Source: DATJLY01 sp035604615 (GTDB taxonomy: Bacteria; Pseudomonadota; Alphaproteobacteria; ATCC43930; CGMCC-115725). Taken from it: DNA of 64,000 nucleotides. The notes beneath the pieces were generated by a model. That model made no database searches, had not been told where the DNA came from, and saw nothing but the letters and a program-made list of their open reading frames with translations. The DNA lies in assembly GCA_035604615.1 (NCBI GenBank), contig DATNID010000016.1:151631-215630 (forward strand), given 5' to 3'. The translations under genes and the position numbers were made by a program. Shown piece by piece: positions 51,828-61,043 of the stretch (positions are counted from its first letter, which is position 1; every line of letters starts with the position of its first letter).

Positions 51828-51926
51828 GGGCACAGCCGCCGCGTCCCGGCGCGTCGCCACCTCCGTCACAAAACTGTCGTGTCGCGCGGCTAGGCTCCCG
51901 CCGCGGAGCGGGAGAGGTGGAAGAAA

Positions 51927-53747
51927 ATGAGATTGGCTCGGTTGGCGATCGTGGCAGTTGCGGCGCTATGCGCGGCGGGCGCCTCGGCGGCGGAGGCGCC
52001 GCACAATGTCGTGCTGTTCATCCCGGACGGGCTGCGCGCCCTATCGGTCGACAAGGCGAACGCGCCGGCGATGGCGGCGGTGCGGGACGAGGGCGTGGAT
52101 TTCCGCAACAGCCACTCGATCTTTCCGACCTTCACCACGGCGAACGCCTCGGCGATGGCGACCGGCCATTTCCTCGGCGACACCGGCGATTTCAGCAACA
52201 CGATCTATACCGGGTTTCCGGTCGCGGCCAGCGGCGGGTCGGTGAACGCGGGGCTCGAGAGCGATCCCGTCCTGGGCGAAGTCGACGCCCATTTCGGCGG
52301 CGATTATCTCGACGAGACGACCGTACTCGCCGCGGCGCGCGCGCAAGGCTTCGGCACCGCCGCTATCGGCAAGCTCGGGCCCGCGCTTATCTTCGATCAC
52401 ACCGCGCGCGACGGCGCCGCGACCTTCATTATCGACGACGCCACCGGAAGCCCTGCCGGGATCCCGCTCGCCCCTGATCTGGCCGCCGCGCTCTCGTCCG
52501 CAAACCTGCCGCTCGTCGCGCCGCCGCGCGGTGAGAACGGCAAGGCCGGCGACGCCACCCATCCCGGAACCCTGGTCGCGAACGTGACGCAGCAGGACTA
52601 TTTCGTCGCCGCTGCGACCAAGGCGGTGCTGCCGCTGTTGAAGGCGCGGGGCAAGCCGTTCCTCATGGTGTTCTGGTCACGCGATCCCGACGGCACGCAG
52701 CATAATCAGGGCGACAGCCTGGGCTCGCTCACGCCTGGCATCAATGGGCCGACCTCGCGCGCGGCGATCAAGAACGCCGACGACGATCTCGCCCGCATCG
52801 AGGCGGCGCTCAATGATCTCGGGCTTGCCGCCGATACCGACATCCTTGTCGCCGCCGACCACGGGTTTTCCACCATCTCCAAGGAGAGCCGTACCAGCCC
52901 GGCCGCGCGCGCGGTCCATGTCGGCGTGCCCAAGGGCGAGCTGCCTGCTGGCTTCCTCGCGCTCGACCTCGCCGCCGCGCTCGGCAAGCCGCTGTTCGAT
53001 CCCTTCGCCAAAAACGCGCCGATCGCCGAGGAGCATGCGCCCGTGTTCGGCAGCGCCTTGATCGGCGCCGATCCCGCGCATCCCGACGTGGTGGTCGCGG
53101 CCAATGGCGGCTCCGATCTCGTCTATCTGCCGCGCCACGACAAGGCGCTTGCCGGGCGCGTCATCGCCGCGCTGCTGCGGCAAGACTATGTGAGCGGCCT
53201 CTTCGTCGACGACGGGCTCGGCCGCTTCGCCGGGACCCTGCCCTTGAGCGCCATCGCTCTCGCGGGGCGCGCGGTCACGCCGGTGCCGTCGATCGTGGTG
53301 AATTTCCGCAGCTTCACCACCGGCTGTGCGGAGGCCACGCTGTGCACCGCGCTTGTCACCGACGCAAGCCTGCAGCAGGGCCAGGGCTACCACGGTTCGT
53401 TCAGCCGCGCCGAGACGATGAATTTCATGGCCGCCATCGGGCCCGACTTCAAGCATCGCTTCGGCGATCCGGCGCCGGTGAGCAATGCTGATTTCGGCCG
53501 CACCATCGCGCACATCATGGGTCTCGCGATCAAGCCGCACGGGCATCTCGTCGGCCGCGTCCTGGCCGAGGCGATGCCGGGCGGCGCGGTGCCGCGGTTC
53601 CAGCGGCGCACGCTTGCGTCATCGCCCGCCGTCGGCGGCCTCAAGACCGTGCTCGATTACCAGGCGGTCGGCGCGACGCGCTATTTCGACGCCGCCGGCT
53701 TCCCCGGCCGCACCGCCGGGCTCGGCGCGGCGGTGGCGGGGAAGTGA
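51927..53747 (+). CDS. Secreted alkaline-phosphatase-superfamily phosphodiesterase/pyrophosphatase
   Basis: The 606 residues begin with a signal peptide (MRLARLAIVAVAALCAAGAS, cleavage near ASA-AEA). The superfamily metal sites follow in order: VVLFIPDGLR, FPTFTTANASAMATGHF (nucleophile Thr region), FWSRDPDGTQHNQGD, VAADHGF and a late GYHGSFSRAETMNF. This is the nucleotide pyrophosphatase/phosphodiesterase (type I) branch acting in the periplasm. There are inserts of unknown role between sites. GGGAGAGG lies upstream of ATG 51927. The gene is divergent from the dapA-secF operon. Confidence 0.85.
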   Translation: MRLARLAIVAVAALCAAGASAAEAPHNVVLFIPDGLRALSVDKANAPAMAAVRDEGVDFRNSHSIFPTFTTANASAMATGHFLGDTGDFSNTIYTGFPVAASGGSVNAGLESDPVLGEVDAHFGGDYLDETTVLAAARAQGFGTAAIGKLGPALIFDHTARDGAATFIIDDATGSPAGIPLAPDLAAALSSANLPLVAPPRGENGKAGDATHPGTLVANVTQQDYFVAAATKAVLPLLKARGKPFLMVFWSRDPDGTQHNQGDSLGSLTPGINGPTSRAAIKNADDDLARIEAALNDLGLAADTDILVAADHGFSTISKESRTSPAARAVHVGVPKGELPAGFLALDLAAALGKPLFDPFAKNAPIAEEHAPVFGSALIGADPAHPDVVVAANGGSDLVYLPRHDKALAGRVIAALLRQDYVSGLFVDDGLGRFAGTLPLSAIALAGRAVTPVPSIVVNFRSFTTGCAEATLCTALVTDASLQQGQGYHGSFSRAETMNFMAAIGPDFKHRFGDPAPVSNADFGRTIAHIMGLAIKPHGHLVGRVLAEAMPGGAVPRFQRRTLASSPAVGGLKTVLDYQAVGATRYFDAAGFPGRTAGLGAAVAGK

Positions 53748-53753
53748 GGCGCG

Positions 53754-55424
53754 CTATCCCTGCGGCTTCTTGTAGACCGCGGCGGCCGCCGCGGCGCTGA
53801 CATAGAAGTCGCGCACGTCGTCGCGCACCGCCTCGGCGTCGCGTTCCTCGGGCGGGCCAAAGCCGGCGCCGCCGCTGCGCTCGAAGCGGATGACGTCGCC
53901 GGCCTTGAGCGCCCGCGTCTCGATGGGGCCCAGCTCCTCGCGGTCGGCGCGGCCAGGATTGAGGATGACGCGCGAGGCGCGCGGGCTGAGGCCGCCATTC
54001 TGGCCCCAGGCGGTGAAGCGGTGATTGGCCGAGCGCACGGTAAGGGTGCTGTCTTCAAGCATCTCGAACTCGCGCGCGTAACCCATGCCGCCGCGAAAGC
54101 GTCCCGCGCCGGCGGAATCTTGCACCAGTTCGAAGGCGCGAACGCGCAGGGGATATTCGCTCTCGATGATCTCCACAGGCGCGCCGGGGGTGAAGTGGCA
54201 CATCGCCATGACGATGGGTGTGCCGTCATGCGTGCTGGTGCCGCCGAGCGAGGTGTTGAGCAGTTCGTAGAGCACCGCCGGCTTGCCGGTGCGCGCTTTG
54301 CGATAGCCGATCGAGACCGCGCCCGAGCCCAATCCCGACGGCGCCACCGCGCGCGCCGCGTCGAGCTGGCCCAAGGCCGCGAGCACGACGTTGTACGCAA
54401 GATGAGCGGTTGGGAAATAATGATTTACGGTGGCGGGATGGCGCGGGCTGACGACGAGGCCCTCGGGGATGACGAAGTCGACGGCGTCGGTGAGGCCGTG
54501 ATTGACCGCGATGGCCGGGTCGATGGTGGCGAGGAGGGCGAGGAGCGACACCGCCTTGGCCGTCGAGCTGACAAGGTTGACCGGCCCCAAGGTTTGCGGC
54601 GACGAGCCGGAGAAGTCGAGGGTGAGACGGTCGCCGGCCTTGGTCGCGCGCACATGGATGCGCACCGGCTTGTCCTTGACCGCGCCGTCATGGTCGAGGA
54701 AGCCCTCGGCCTCGGCGCTGCCGTCGGGCCAGAGGGCGAGCTCGGTCCGGACCCGCCGCGCCGCGAGGTCCATCAGGCTCGCCATCACCGCGAGCACGGT
54801 GCCGTGCCCGTATTCGTCGCAGAGCCGCGCGAGGCGCTCGACGCCCACGCGCGTCGCGCCCACCTGCGCCCGAAGATCGCCGAGCAAGATCTCGGGGATG
54901 CGCGAGTTGTTGGCGATGATCGCCTCGACCGCCTCGTCGATCCCGGCTTCGGTCTGGAAGCGCACCGGCGGCAGCAGCAGCCCGTCATGGAAGATCTCGC
55001 GCGACGCCGCCCCCGACGAGCCCGGCACCAGCCCGCCGATATCGGCCTTGTGCGCGACGCTGACGCCGAAGCCGATCAAGCGCCCGTCGTGGAAGCCCGG
55101 CGTCACCGCCACCATGTCGGGCGCGTGCGAGCTGCCTGCCAGGTAGGGATCGTTGGTGATGAAGCTCTCGCCCGGCTTGAGGCCGGCCGCCGGATAGCGC
55201 CGCAGCACCGCCTGGACCGCGAGCCGGTACTGCATGAAGTGGTACTGGATGCCGCCGCCCACCAGCACGACGCGGCCCTCGGCGTCGGTGAGGCCGGCCG
55301 TGCCGTCGCGCGATTCGCGCAGGATCGGCGAATAGCCGCTGTGATAGAGCGCGTATTCCATGGTGGCGGCGGTCTCGCGCAGCCGGCTCGCCACCACTTC
55401 GGTCGTGACGGGGTCGATGGTCAT
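53754..55424 (-). CDS. hyuB: Hydantoinase/5-oxoprolinase subunit B
   Basis: This 556-residue HyuB has LGPVNLVSSTAKAVSLLALL, GSSHAPDMVAVTPGF, FRGGMGYAREFEML and the C-terminal RSGGAGFGPPEERD. With HyuA it performs ATP-dependent opening of hydantoin or 5-oxoproline-like rings, or carboxylation in related enzymes. ATG 55424 (MTIDPVTTEVVASRLR) is standard; an ATG at 55457 is also in frame. It is normally the immediate neighbour of hyuA, but here a 3.1-kb restriction-modification gene on the opposite strand lies between them. Confidence 0.92.
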   Translation of the reverse strand: MTIDPVTTEVVASRLRETAATMEYALYHSGYSPILRESRDGTAGLTDAEGRVVLVGGGIQYHFMQYRLAVQAVLRRYPAAGLKPGESFITNDPYLAGSSHAPDMVAVTPGFHDGRLIGFGVSVAHKADIGGLVPGSSGAASREIFHDGLLLPPVRFQTEAGIDEAVEAIIANNSRIPEILLGDLRAQVGATRVGVERLARLCDEYGHGTVLAVMASLMDLAARRVRTELALWPDGSAEAEGFLDHDGAVKDKPVRIHVRATKAGDRLTLDFSGSSPQTLGPVNLVSSTAKAVSLLALLATIDPAIAVNHGLTDAVDFVIPEGLVVSPRHPATVNHYFPTAHLAYNVVLAALGQLDAARAVAPSGLGSGAVSIGYRKARTGKPAVLYELLNTSLGGTSTHDGTPIVMAMCHFTPGAPVEIIESEYPLRVRAFELVQDSAGAGRFRGGMGYAREFEMLEDSTLTVRSANHRFTAWGQNGGLSPRASRVILNPGRADREELGPIETRALKAGDVIRFERSGGAGFGPPEERDAEAVRDDVRDFYVSAAAAAAVYKKPQG

Positions 55425-55481
55425 GGGGTCAGATTTCCCAGCCGGAAAAGGCACCATGATCGTGCAGCGTTCCGGCGCAAA

Positions 55482-55495
55482 ATCAATAGATTGAT
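55482..55495. promoter_or_regulatory. Palindrome upstream of the type IIG gene
   Basis: ATCAAT-AG-ATTGAT is a perfect 6-bp inverted repeat in the 107-base gap between divergent hyuB and the restriction-modification gene, 36 bases before the latter's ATG. It could be an operator for either gene. No controller-protein gene is visible. Confidence 0.35.
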
Positions 55496-55531
55496 CTTGG
55501 GTAACGCGGGCGAGTCGGCTAATTAGGCCCG

Positions 55532-58500
55532 ATGCCCTTGTTCAACCCCAAAACTCTTGAGGCCGCGCTGCAAGCGTTCGACTTCGCGCCGAGCGACGCG
55601 CAACGAAGCGCTGCCATTCATTGGGCCAAGCTGATGCGTGACGAATTTCTGCTGAGCCAGAAAGAAACCGCGTTAGAGGCCGATTTCAACCGCTATGTCG
55701 TGCAAGACGTGTTGGGGTATCATTCTTTTGATACCGCTGGAACCGCCACTGTCTCGGTGAAGCAAGCCGTCGGTCCCGGCGAGGTCGATCTTGCGCTCGG
55801 CCACTTCTCGGACGGTCGCACGGAGATTTTGGCGCCTTTCGAGCTGAAAGGTCCTTCCCTCAAAAACCTCGACGCGATCATGCCCGGGCGCGCCAAGACG
55901 CCCGTTCAGCAAGCGTGGGAGTATGCAAACGACGCTGTAGGAGCGCAATGGGTCGTCGTCTCTAACCAGCGTGAACTGCGCCTTTATGCGGTCGGGCGGG
56001 GCAGGCGCGATTACGAGTCTTTCGATCTTAGTCGCCTCGACGATACCGGCGCGCTCAAACGCTTCGTGTTGCTATTGGGGGCCGCGAATTTGCTGGGTGG
56101 CGAAACGCGGAAACTGCTCGAGCGCAGCTTGCGCGAAGACAAGGACATAACGAACAAGTTCTACAAGGACTACCGCGAGCTTCGCGACAATCTGTTGCAG
56201 TTCATACGGGCGCAGCACACCGAAATTCCGGCGGAAGACGCCATCGGCTTAGCGCAGAAAATCCTCGACCGCGTGATCTTCATCGCGTTCGCCGAAGACA
56301 CGGTTTTATTGCCCGATGACAGCATTCGAAACGCCGTAACATTCGAGGACCCTTACGGCGAGCCCAAGCCGAAATGGGAATATCTCAAGCGCCTGTTCGA
56401 TGCGGTGGATCGCGGCAATCCACGACTGAACATCCCCCCTTATAATGGCGGGCTATTCGCGTCCGATCCGCGACTCGATGCGCTCGCCATTCCGGATCAC
56501 ATCACCGATCAGTTCGGCGGCATCGCAGGATACGATTTCCAAAGCCAGGTCTCGGTCACGATCCTCGGCCATATCTTCGAGCAGTCGATTAGCGACATCG
56601 AGCAAAAGCATGCCGAAGTACGAGGCGAAGCCCCGCCTAAAACGTCGAAGCGCAAGCGCGAAGGCGTCGTTTACACACCGGGCTTCGTCACGCGCTTCAT
56701 CGTAGAGCACACCATCGGCGAGCATCTTCGCGAACGCTTTCACGCGCTGCTGGCGGAACATGCAAATGGCGAGGTTGCTTCGGGTGCGATTCGCTGGCGC
56801 GGCAAGAACGCGGAAGTGACTTTCTGGCGAGCGTATCTCGATGGCATCACCAGCCTTCGGGTTCTCGATCCTGCCTGTGGCTCCGGCGCGTTCCTGATCG
56901 CGGCTTTCGACTATCTGAAGGCCGAACAGACCCGCGTGCGCGAGAGGCTCAGCGAGTTGGAGCCTGGCCTCCTCGTCTATTCGGGAGCGGACGCCGACGT
57001 CGAGATCATCACGCGCAATCTCTACGGCGTGGACGTGAACGCGGAGTCGGTCGAAATCACAAAGCTTTCGCTCTGGCTCAAAACGGCGAAACGGGGCCGC
57101 CAGCTCGAATCGCTCGACGAGACGATCTGCTGGGGCAACAGCTTGATCGAGGATTCCGATTTTCACCGCCGTGCCTTCGAATGGAGGTCGGCGTTTCCCC
57201 AAATCTTCGCTTCCGGCGGCTTCGATATCGTCATCGGCAATCCGCCTTACGTGCGGATGGAGCTGATCAAGCCATTCAAGCCCTACCTCGAAAAGCGCTA
57301 CGAAGTTGTGGCGGACCGTGCCGATCTATACGCGTATTTTTTCGAGCTCGGCGTGCGGTTGCTCAAGCCCGGCGGCAGGCTGGGCTATATTTCGTCCTCG
57401 ACCTTTTTCCGCACCGGTTCGGGCGAGGCGCTACGGCGCTATCTGACGGATAAGGCCGAGATCGAGGCCGTCGTCGATTTCGGAGATTTGCAAATTTTCG
57501 GAGGCGTGACGACCTATCCGGCGATCGTCACGCTTCGGCGGGTAAATGGGCGCTCCGGCGACGACGACTTGCGGTTCTTGAAGCCAAATAACCTGCCGGA
57601 CGATCTGACAAAAGCGTTTGTGACGTCGTCTCAACCGATGCCGCGTGCGCGATTGGATGCCGGCTCGTGGCGGTTCGAGGGCGGCAGCCTTGACGCGATC
57701 CGCACGAAGATGGCAGCAGGCCGTAAGACATTGGCGGAGGTGTATGGATCGCCGCTCTACGGAATTAAGACCGGATTCAATCAAGCGTTCGTGCTGAGTC
57801 GCGAACGGCGCGACGCGTTGATCGCGCGCGACGCGCGCTCTGCCGATCTTTTGAAGCCATTTCTGATAGGCGAAAATCTAAAGCGATGGCACGTGGAAAG
57901 CGACGATCTTTGGCTGGTCTACACCCCGAAAAATCGCATCGACATCGAGGAATATCCGGCAATCCGCGATCATCTCGTGCCGTTCCGCGAAGCGCTGGAA
58001 AGACGCGCGACAAAGCAGAATTGGTGGGAACTTCAACAAGCCCAGGCAGCATATGAGGATTTCTTCACACATCCAAACGTGGTCTGGAGAGATATCTCCA
58101 AGGGGCCTACTTTTTCGTTCCTGGAGACGCCCCACTATCTCGATTGCACGACGTTTTTCTGGCCGATAGCGCCAAAATCGCTTGTGGCATTTCTCGGGTC
58201 GAAATCGTTCTGGTACCAATTGGCAGGGCTCACACCCATCGCGAGCGGAGACTACTGCAGGCTGAAAGCGCAATATTTTAGCCAAATTACATGGGTCGAC
58301 ACATCTTCATTCGAGAAGCAAGTCGATGAGATTCAGGATGCGGCCGAGAAACGCGCTGTTCATAGCTCGGCATTCGTTCGCAGATGTTACGACTTTGCAA
58401 ATAGCCGCGCTGTACGAAACAAGGGGAAGCTTGAGCGGTGGTTCACGTTGGACGTTTCTGCGTTTCGGACAATGATCAAGGATGTGTTCGGAAGTGAAAT

Positions 58501-58681
58501 ATCCGTCTCGGAACGCGACGAGTGGGAGCGGTATTTCAACGCCCGCAAAATGGAAGTCGAGTCGCTCTCCGCGCGTATCGCCGACGCGGAAGCCGAGATC
58601 AACGACCGCGTCTACCGCCTGTTCGATCTTGATCGCGACGAGGTAGCGCTCATCGAGGAAGAAATCGCAGGCCAGTATTGA
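55532..58681 (+). CDS. Type IIG (Eco57I-like) restriction-modification enzyme
   Basis: This is a single 1049-residue protein. The N-terminal nuclease region has a PD-(D/E)xK-like VDLALG...PFELKG (about 87-112). The helical connector follows, then the gamma-class N6-adenine methyltransferase core: SAM motif DPACGSGAFL (about 448-457) and catalytic GNPPYVRM (about 570). The C-terminal third, about 680-1049, is the target-recognition region (TaqI-C-like, LYGIKTGFNQAFVL). One polypeptide would both cut and methylate. G+C is lower than in the flanking hyu genes, and the gene interrupts that operon, indicating recent insertion. Specificity cannot be predicted. Confidence 0.9.
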   Translation: MPLFNPKTLEAALQAFDFAPSDAQRSAAIHWAKLMRDEFLLSQKETALEADFNRYVVQDVLGYHSFDTAGTATVSVKQAVGPGEVDLALGHFSDGRTEILAPFELKGPSLKNLDAIMPGRAKTPVQQAWEYANDAVGAQWVVVSNQRELRLYAVGRGRRDYESFDLSRLDDTGALKRFVLLLGAANLLGGETRKLLERSLREDKDITNKFYKDYRELRDNLLQFIRAQHTEIPAEDAIGLAQKILDRVIFIAFAEDTVLLPDDSIRNAVTFEDPYGEPKPKWEYLKRLFDAVDRGNPRLNIPPYNGGLFASDPRLDALAIPDHITDQFGGIAGYDFQSQVSVTILGHIFEQSISDIEQKHAEVRGEAPPKTSKRKREGVVYTPGFVTRFIVEHTIGEHLRERFHALLAEHANGEVASGAIRWRGKNAEVTFWRAYLDGITSLRVLDPACGSGAFLIAAFDYLKAEQTRVRERLSELEPGLLVYSGADADVEIITRNLYGVDVNAESVEITKLSLWLKTAKRGRQLESLDETICWGNSLIEDSDFHRRAFEWRSAFPQIFASGGFDIVIGNPPYVRMELIKPFKPYLEKRYEVVADRADLYAYFFELGVRLLKPGGRLGYISSSTFFRTGSGEALRRYLTDKAEIEAVVDFGDLQIFGGVTTYPAIVTLRRVNGRSGDDDLRFLKPNNLPDDLTKAFVTSSQPMPRARLDAGSWRFEGGSLDAIRTKMAAGRKTLAEVYGSPLYGIKTGFNQAFVLSRERRDALIARDARSADLLKPFLIGENLKRWHVESDDLWLVYTPKNRIDIEEYPAIRDHLVPFREALERRATKQNWWELQQAQAAYEDFFTHPNVVWRDISKGPTFSFLETPHYLDCTTFFWPIAPKSLVAFLGSKSFWYQLAGLTPIASGDYCRLKAQYFSQITWVDTSSFEKQVDEIQDAAEKRAVHSSAFVRRCYDFANSRAVRNKGKLERWFTLDVSAFRTMIKDVFGSEISVSERDEWERYFNARKMEVESLSARIADAEAEINDRVYRLFDLDRDEVALIEEEIAGQY

Positions 58682-58726
58682 ACCAATTGGGGCGTAGGTT
58701 TGTGATTCCCTATTGGCTGGCGTTCT

Positions 58727-60835
58727 TCAGATCGCCTCGATCGCGATTATGCCGAAGGGATCGACCGTCGCCGCGTGGCCGCTCAAAACCAAGGTCGTGG
58801 CGTCGAACTGCTCGATCACGGCGGGGCCGATCACGCGGTCGCCGGGCTTGAGCTTCGCCCGGTCGTAGATGCGCGCGGTGAACGATCCGTCGCTCTCGAT
58901 GTCGTAAAGCCGGCGCTCGCCGGTGAGCGCGCGCGCGGCGTTGCCGTCGCCGGGATCGAGCCGCGGGAGCTCGAGCTGCGGCACGTCGATCTCGGATTGG
59001 AGGCGGAAGGTCACGATCTCGGCGTCCTCGCGCGGCGCCGACTGGCCGTAGACGCGGCCGTGCAGCGCGTCGAAGTCGCGCTTCAGCGCCGCCTTGTCGT
59101 CATCGCTCGCGAGGCCCGGCTTGCATTCGACCGCCAGCGTGTAGCCCTGATGCGGATAGCGCAGATCGACGAGGCGCGTGAGCCGCACCTGGTCCGGCGC
59201 GAAGCCTTCCTCTTGCGCCTCTGCCAGCGCGTCGCGCTCGAGCGCGGCGAAGAGTTCCTGCATGCGCGCGGCGGGAAAGCGGCTCAGAACGCCGACCTCG
59301 GAGCGCAGATACGAATGCCGCACCGCGGTTTGCAGCATGCCCATGGCGCAGTTGATGCCGGGATAAGGCGGCACCAGCACGGTCGGGATGCCGACGCTCC
59401 TGGCCAGGTAAGCCGCGTGCAGCGGCCCCGCGCCGCCGAACGCCACCAGCGCGAATTTGCGCGGGTCCTGGCCTTGCTCTTGCAGCGCGAGGCGCAAATC
59501 CACCGCCATCTGGGTGTTGACGATGCGCAGGATGCCCTTGGCCGCGCCGACGGCATCGAGGCCCAAAGGCTTGCCGATGCGCTCGTCGAGCGCGCGCCGC
59601 GCCGCCCCTTCGTCGAGCCGCATGCTGCCGGCGAGCAATGTCTCCGAGGACAGCGCGCCCAGCACCAGATTCGCGTCGGTCACGGTCGGCTCGGTCCCGC
59701 CCTTGCCATAGCACGCGGGGCCCGGCTCGGCGCCCGCGCTCCTCGGTCCGACTTTCAGGAGCCCGTCCTTGCCGATGGCGGCGATGGTGCCGCCGCCGGC
59801 GCCGAGCGTGCGCACTTTCAGCATCGGTGTGCCGATGTCCTGGCCGGCGATCTCGCCCTCGGTGGTCTCGAGCACGCGCCCGTCGGCGATGACGCTGATG
59901 TCGGTGCTGGTGCCGCCCATGTCGAAGGTCACGACGTTGCGCCGCTGCGCCAGCGCGGCGAGCGCCGTCCCCGCCACCACGCCCGCCGCCGGCCCCGACA
60001 GCAGGGTCTGGTTGGGGTGGCGCGCGCCGATGGAGATGCGCATCAAGCCGCCGTTCGACTGCATGAGAAAGAGCTGCGGCGAGGTAATGCCGGCCTCCTT
60101 GAGCCGCGCCTCGAGCCGCACCAGGTAGCGCTCGATCCGCGGCCCGACATAGGCGTCGATCACGGTGGTCGAAAGCCGCGGATATTCGCGAATGACCGGC
60201 AGCACCGTGGATGACAATGACAAGCGGCAGCCCGGCGCCTCCTCGGCGACGATGCGCGCGGCGGCGCGCTCGTGCGCGGGATTGAGGAACGAGAACAGGA
60301 AGCACACCGCGATCGCCTCGACCCCCTGGTCCTTGAGGCGCCGCACCGACCGGCGCAGGCCGGCCTCGTCGATCGGCGTCAGCACCTCGCCGCGATAATC
60401 GAGCCGCTCGTCCACTTCCTCGGTCAGGCGCTGCGGCACCAGGAGCGGCGGCTTGCGGTAATGCGTGTCGAGGAGATCGGCGCCCTTGGGCTGCGACCAG
60501 CCGCGCGCCTCATAGACGGCGCGGAAGCCCTTGGTGATGAGAAGTCCGACCTTGGCGCCCTCGCCCTCGAGCAGCGCGTTGGTCGCGACCGTGGTGCCGT
60601 GGACCAGCAGCGTCACCTCGCCGGGCGCGACGCCGGTCGCGAACAGCCGGTCGAGCGCGCGCCGCACCGCCTCGGACGGATCGCCCCCGCTCGACGGCAC
60701 CTTGGCGAGGCGCATCTGGCGCGTCTCGCGCTCCACCGCGATCAGATCGGTGAAGGTGCCGCCGGTATCGATGCCGACCATCCATTGGGGCACGGGTTCC
60801 TGCCTCGCCTCCGCATGAGCCTCGGTCGTGTCCAC
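58727..60835 (-). CDS. hyuA: Hydantoinase/5-oxoprolinase subunit A
   Basis: This 702-residue HyuA has an actin-like ATPase fold: GIDTGGTFTDLIAVER, LLVHGTTVATNALLEG, FDMGGTSTDISVIADG and ALVAFGGAGPLHAAYLA. It is the ATP-dependent partner of HyuB. The start is GTG 60835; an ATG at 60781 lies just before the core. It is the upstream member of the pair, and hyuB is now 3.3 kb downstream beyond the inserted type IIG gene, so hyuB must depend on read-through antisense to that gene or on its own promoter. Confidence 0.93.
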   Translation of the reverse strand: MDTTEAHAEARQEPVPQWMVGIDTGGTFTDLIAVERETRQMRLAKVPSSGGDPSEAVRRALDRLFATGVAPGEVTLLVHGTTVATNALLEGEGAKVGLLITKGFRAVYEARGWSQPKGADLLDTHYRKPPLLVPQRLTEEVDERLDYRGEVLTPIDEAGLRRSVRRLKDQGVEAIAVCFLFSFLNPAHERAAARIVAEEAPGCRLSLSSTVLPVIREYPRLSTTVIDAYVGPRIERYLVRLEARLKEAGITSPQLFLMQSNGGLMRISIGARHPNQTLLSGPAAGVVAGTALAALAQRRNVVTFDMGGTSTDISVIADGRVLETTEGEIAGQDIGTPMLKVRTLGAGGGTIAAIGKDGLLKVGPRSAGAEPGPACYGKGGTEPTVTDANLVLGALSSETLLAGSMRLDEGAARRALDERIGKPLGLDAVGAAKGILRIVNTQMAVDLRLALQEQGQDPRKFALVAFGGAGPLHAAYLARSVGIPTVLVPPYPGINCAMGMLQTAVRHSYLRSEVGVLSRFPAARMQELFAALERDALAEAQEEGFAPDQVRLTRLVDLRYPHQGYTLAVECKPGLASDDDKAALKRDFDALHGRVYGQSAPREDAEIVTFRLQSEIDVPQLELPRLDPGDGNAARALTGERRLYDIESDGSFTARIYDRAKLKPGDRVIGPAVIEQFDATTLVLSGHAATVDPFGIIAIEAI

Positions 60836-61043
60836 ACGATGTGCGCCGGCTCATCGCGCGATCGAAGTCTGCTATGGGCGGGCAGGCGACTCAATACCGA
60901 TGCGTGGCCGCAGCGCCGTCCTGCATGCGATCCTCGCGGGCGAGCGCGAGATTCGTTATCCTTGGCGAGCGGTCCTGGTCATCGGCAACAGCAAAAAAGA
61001 AGCGGCCCAAGACCAGCCGCAAGCGATCAGGGGAGGAACGGAG

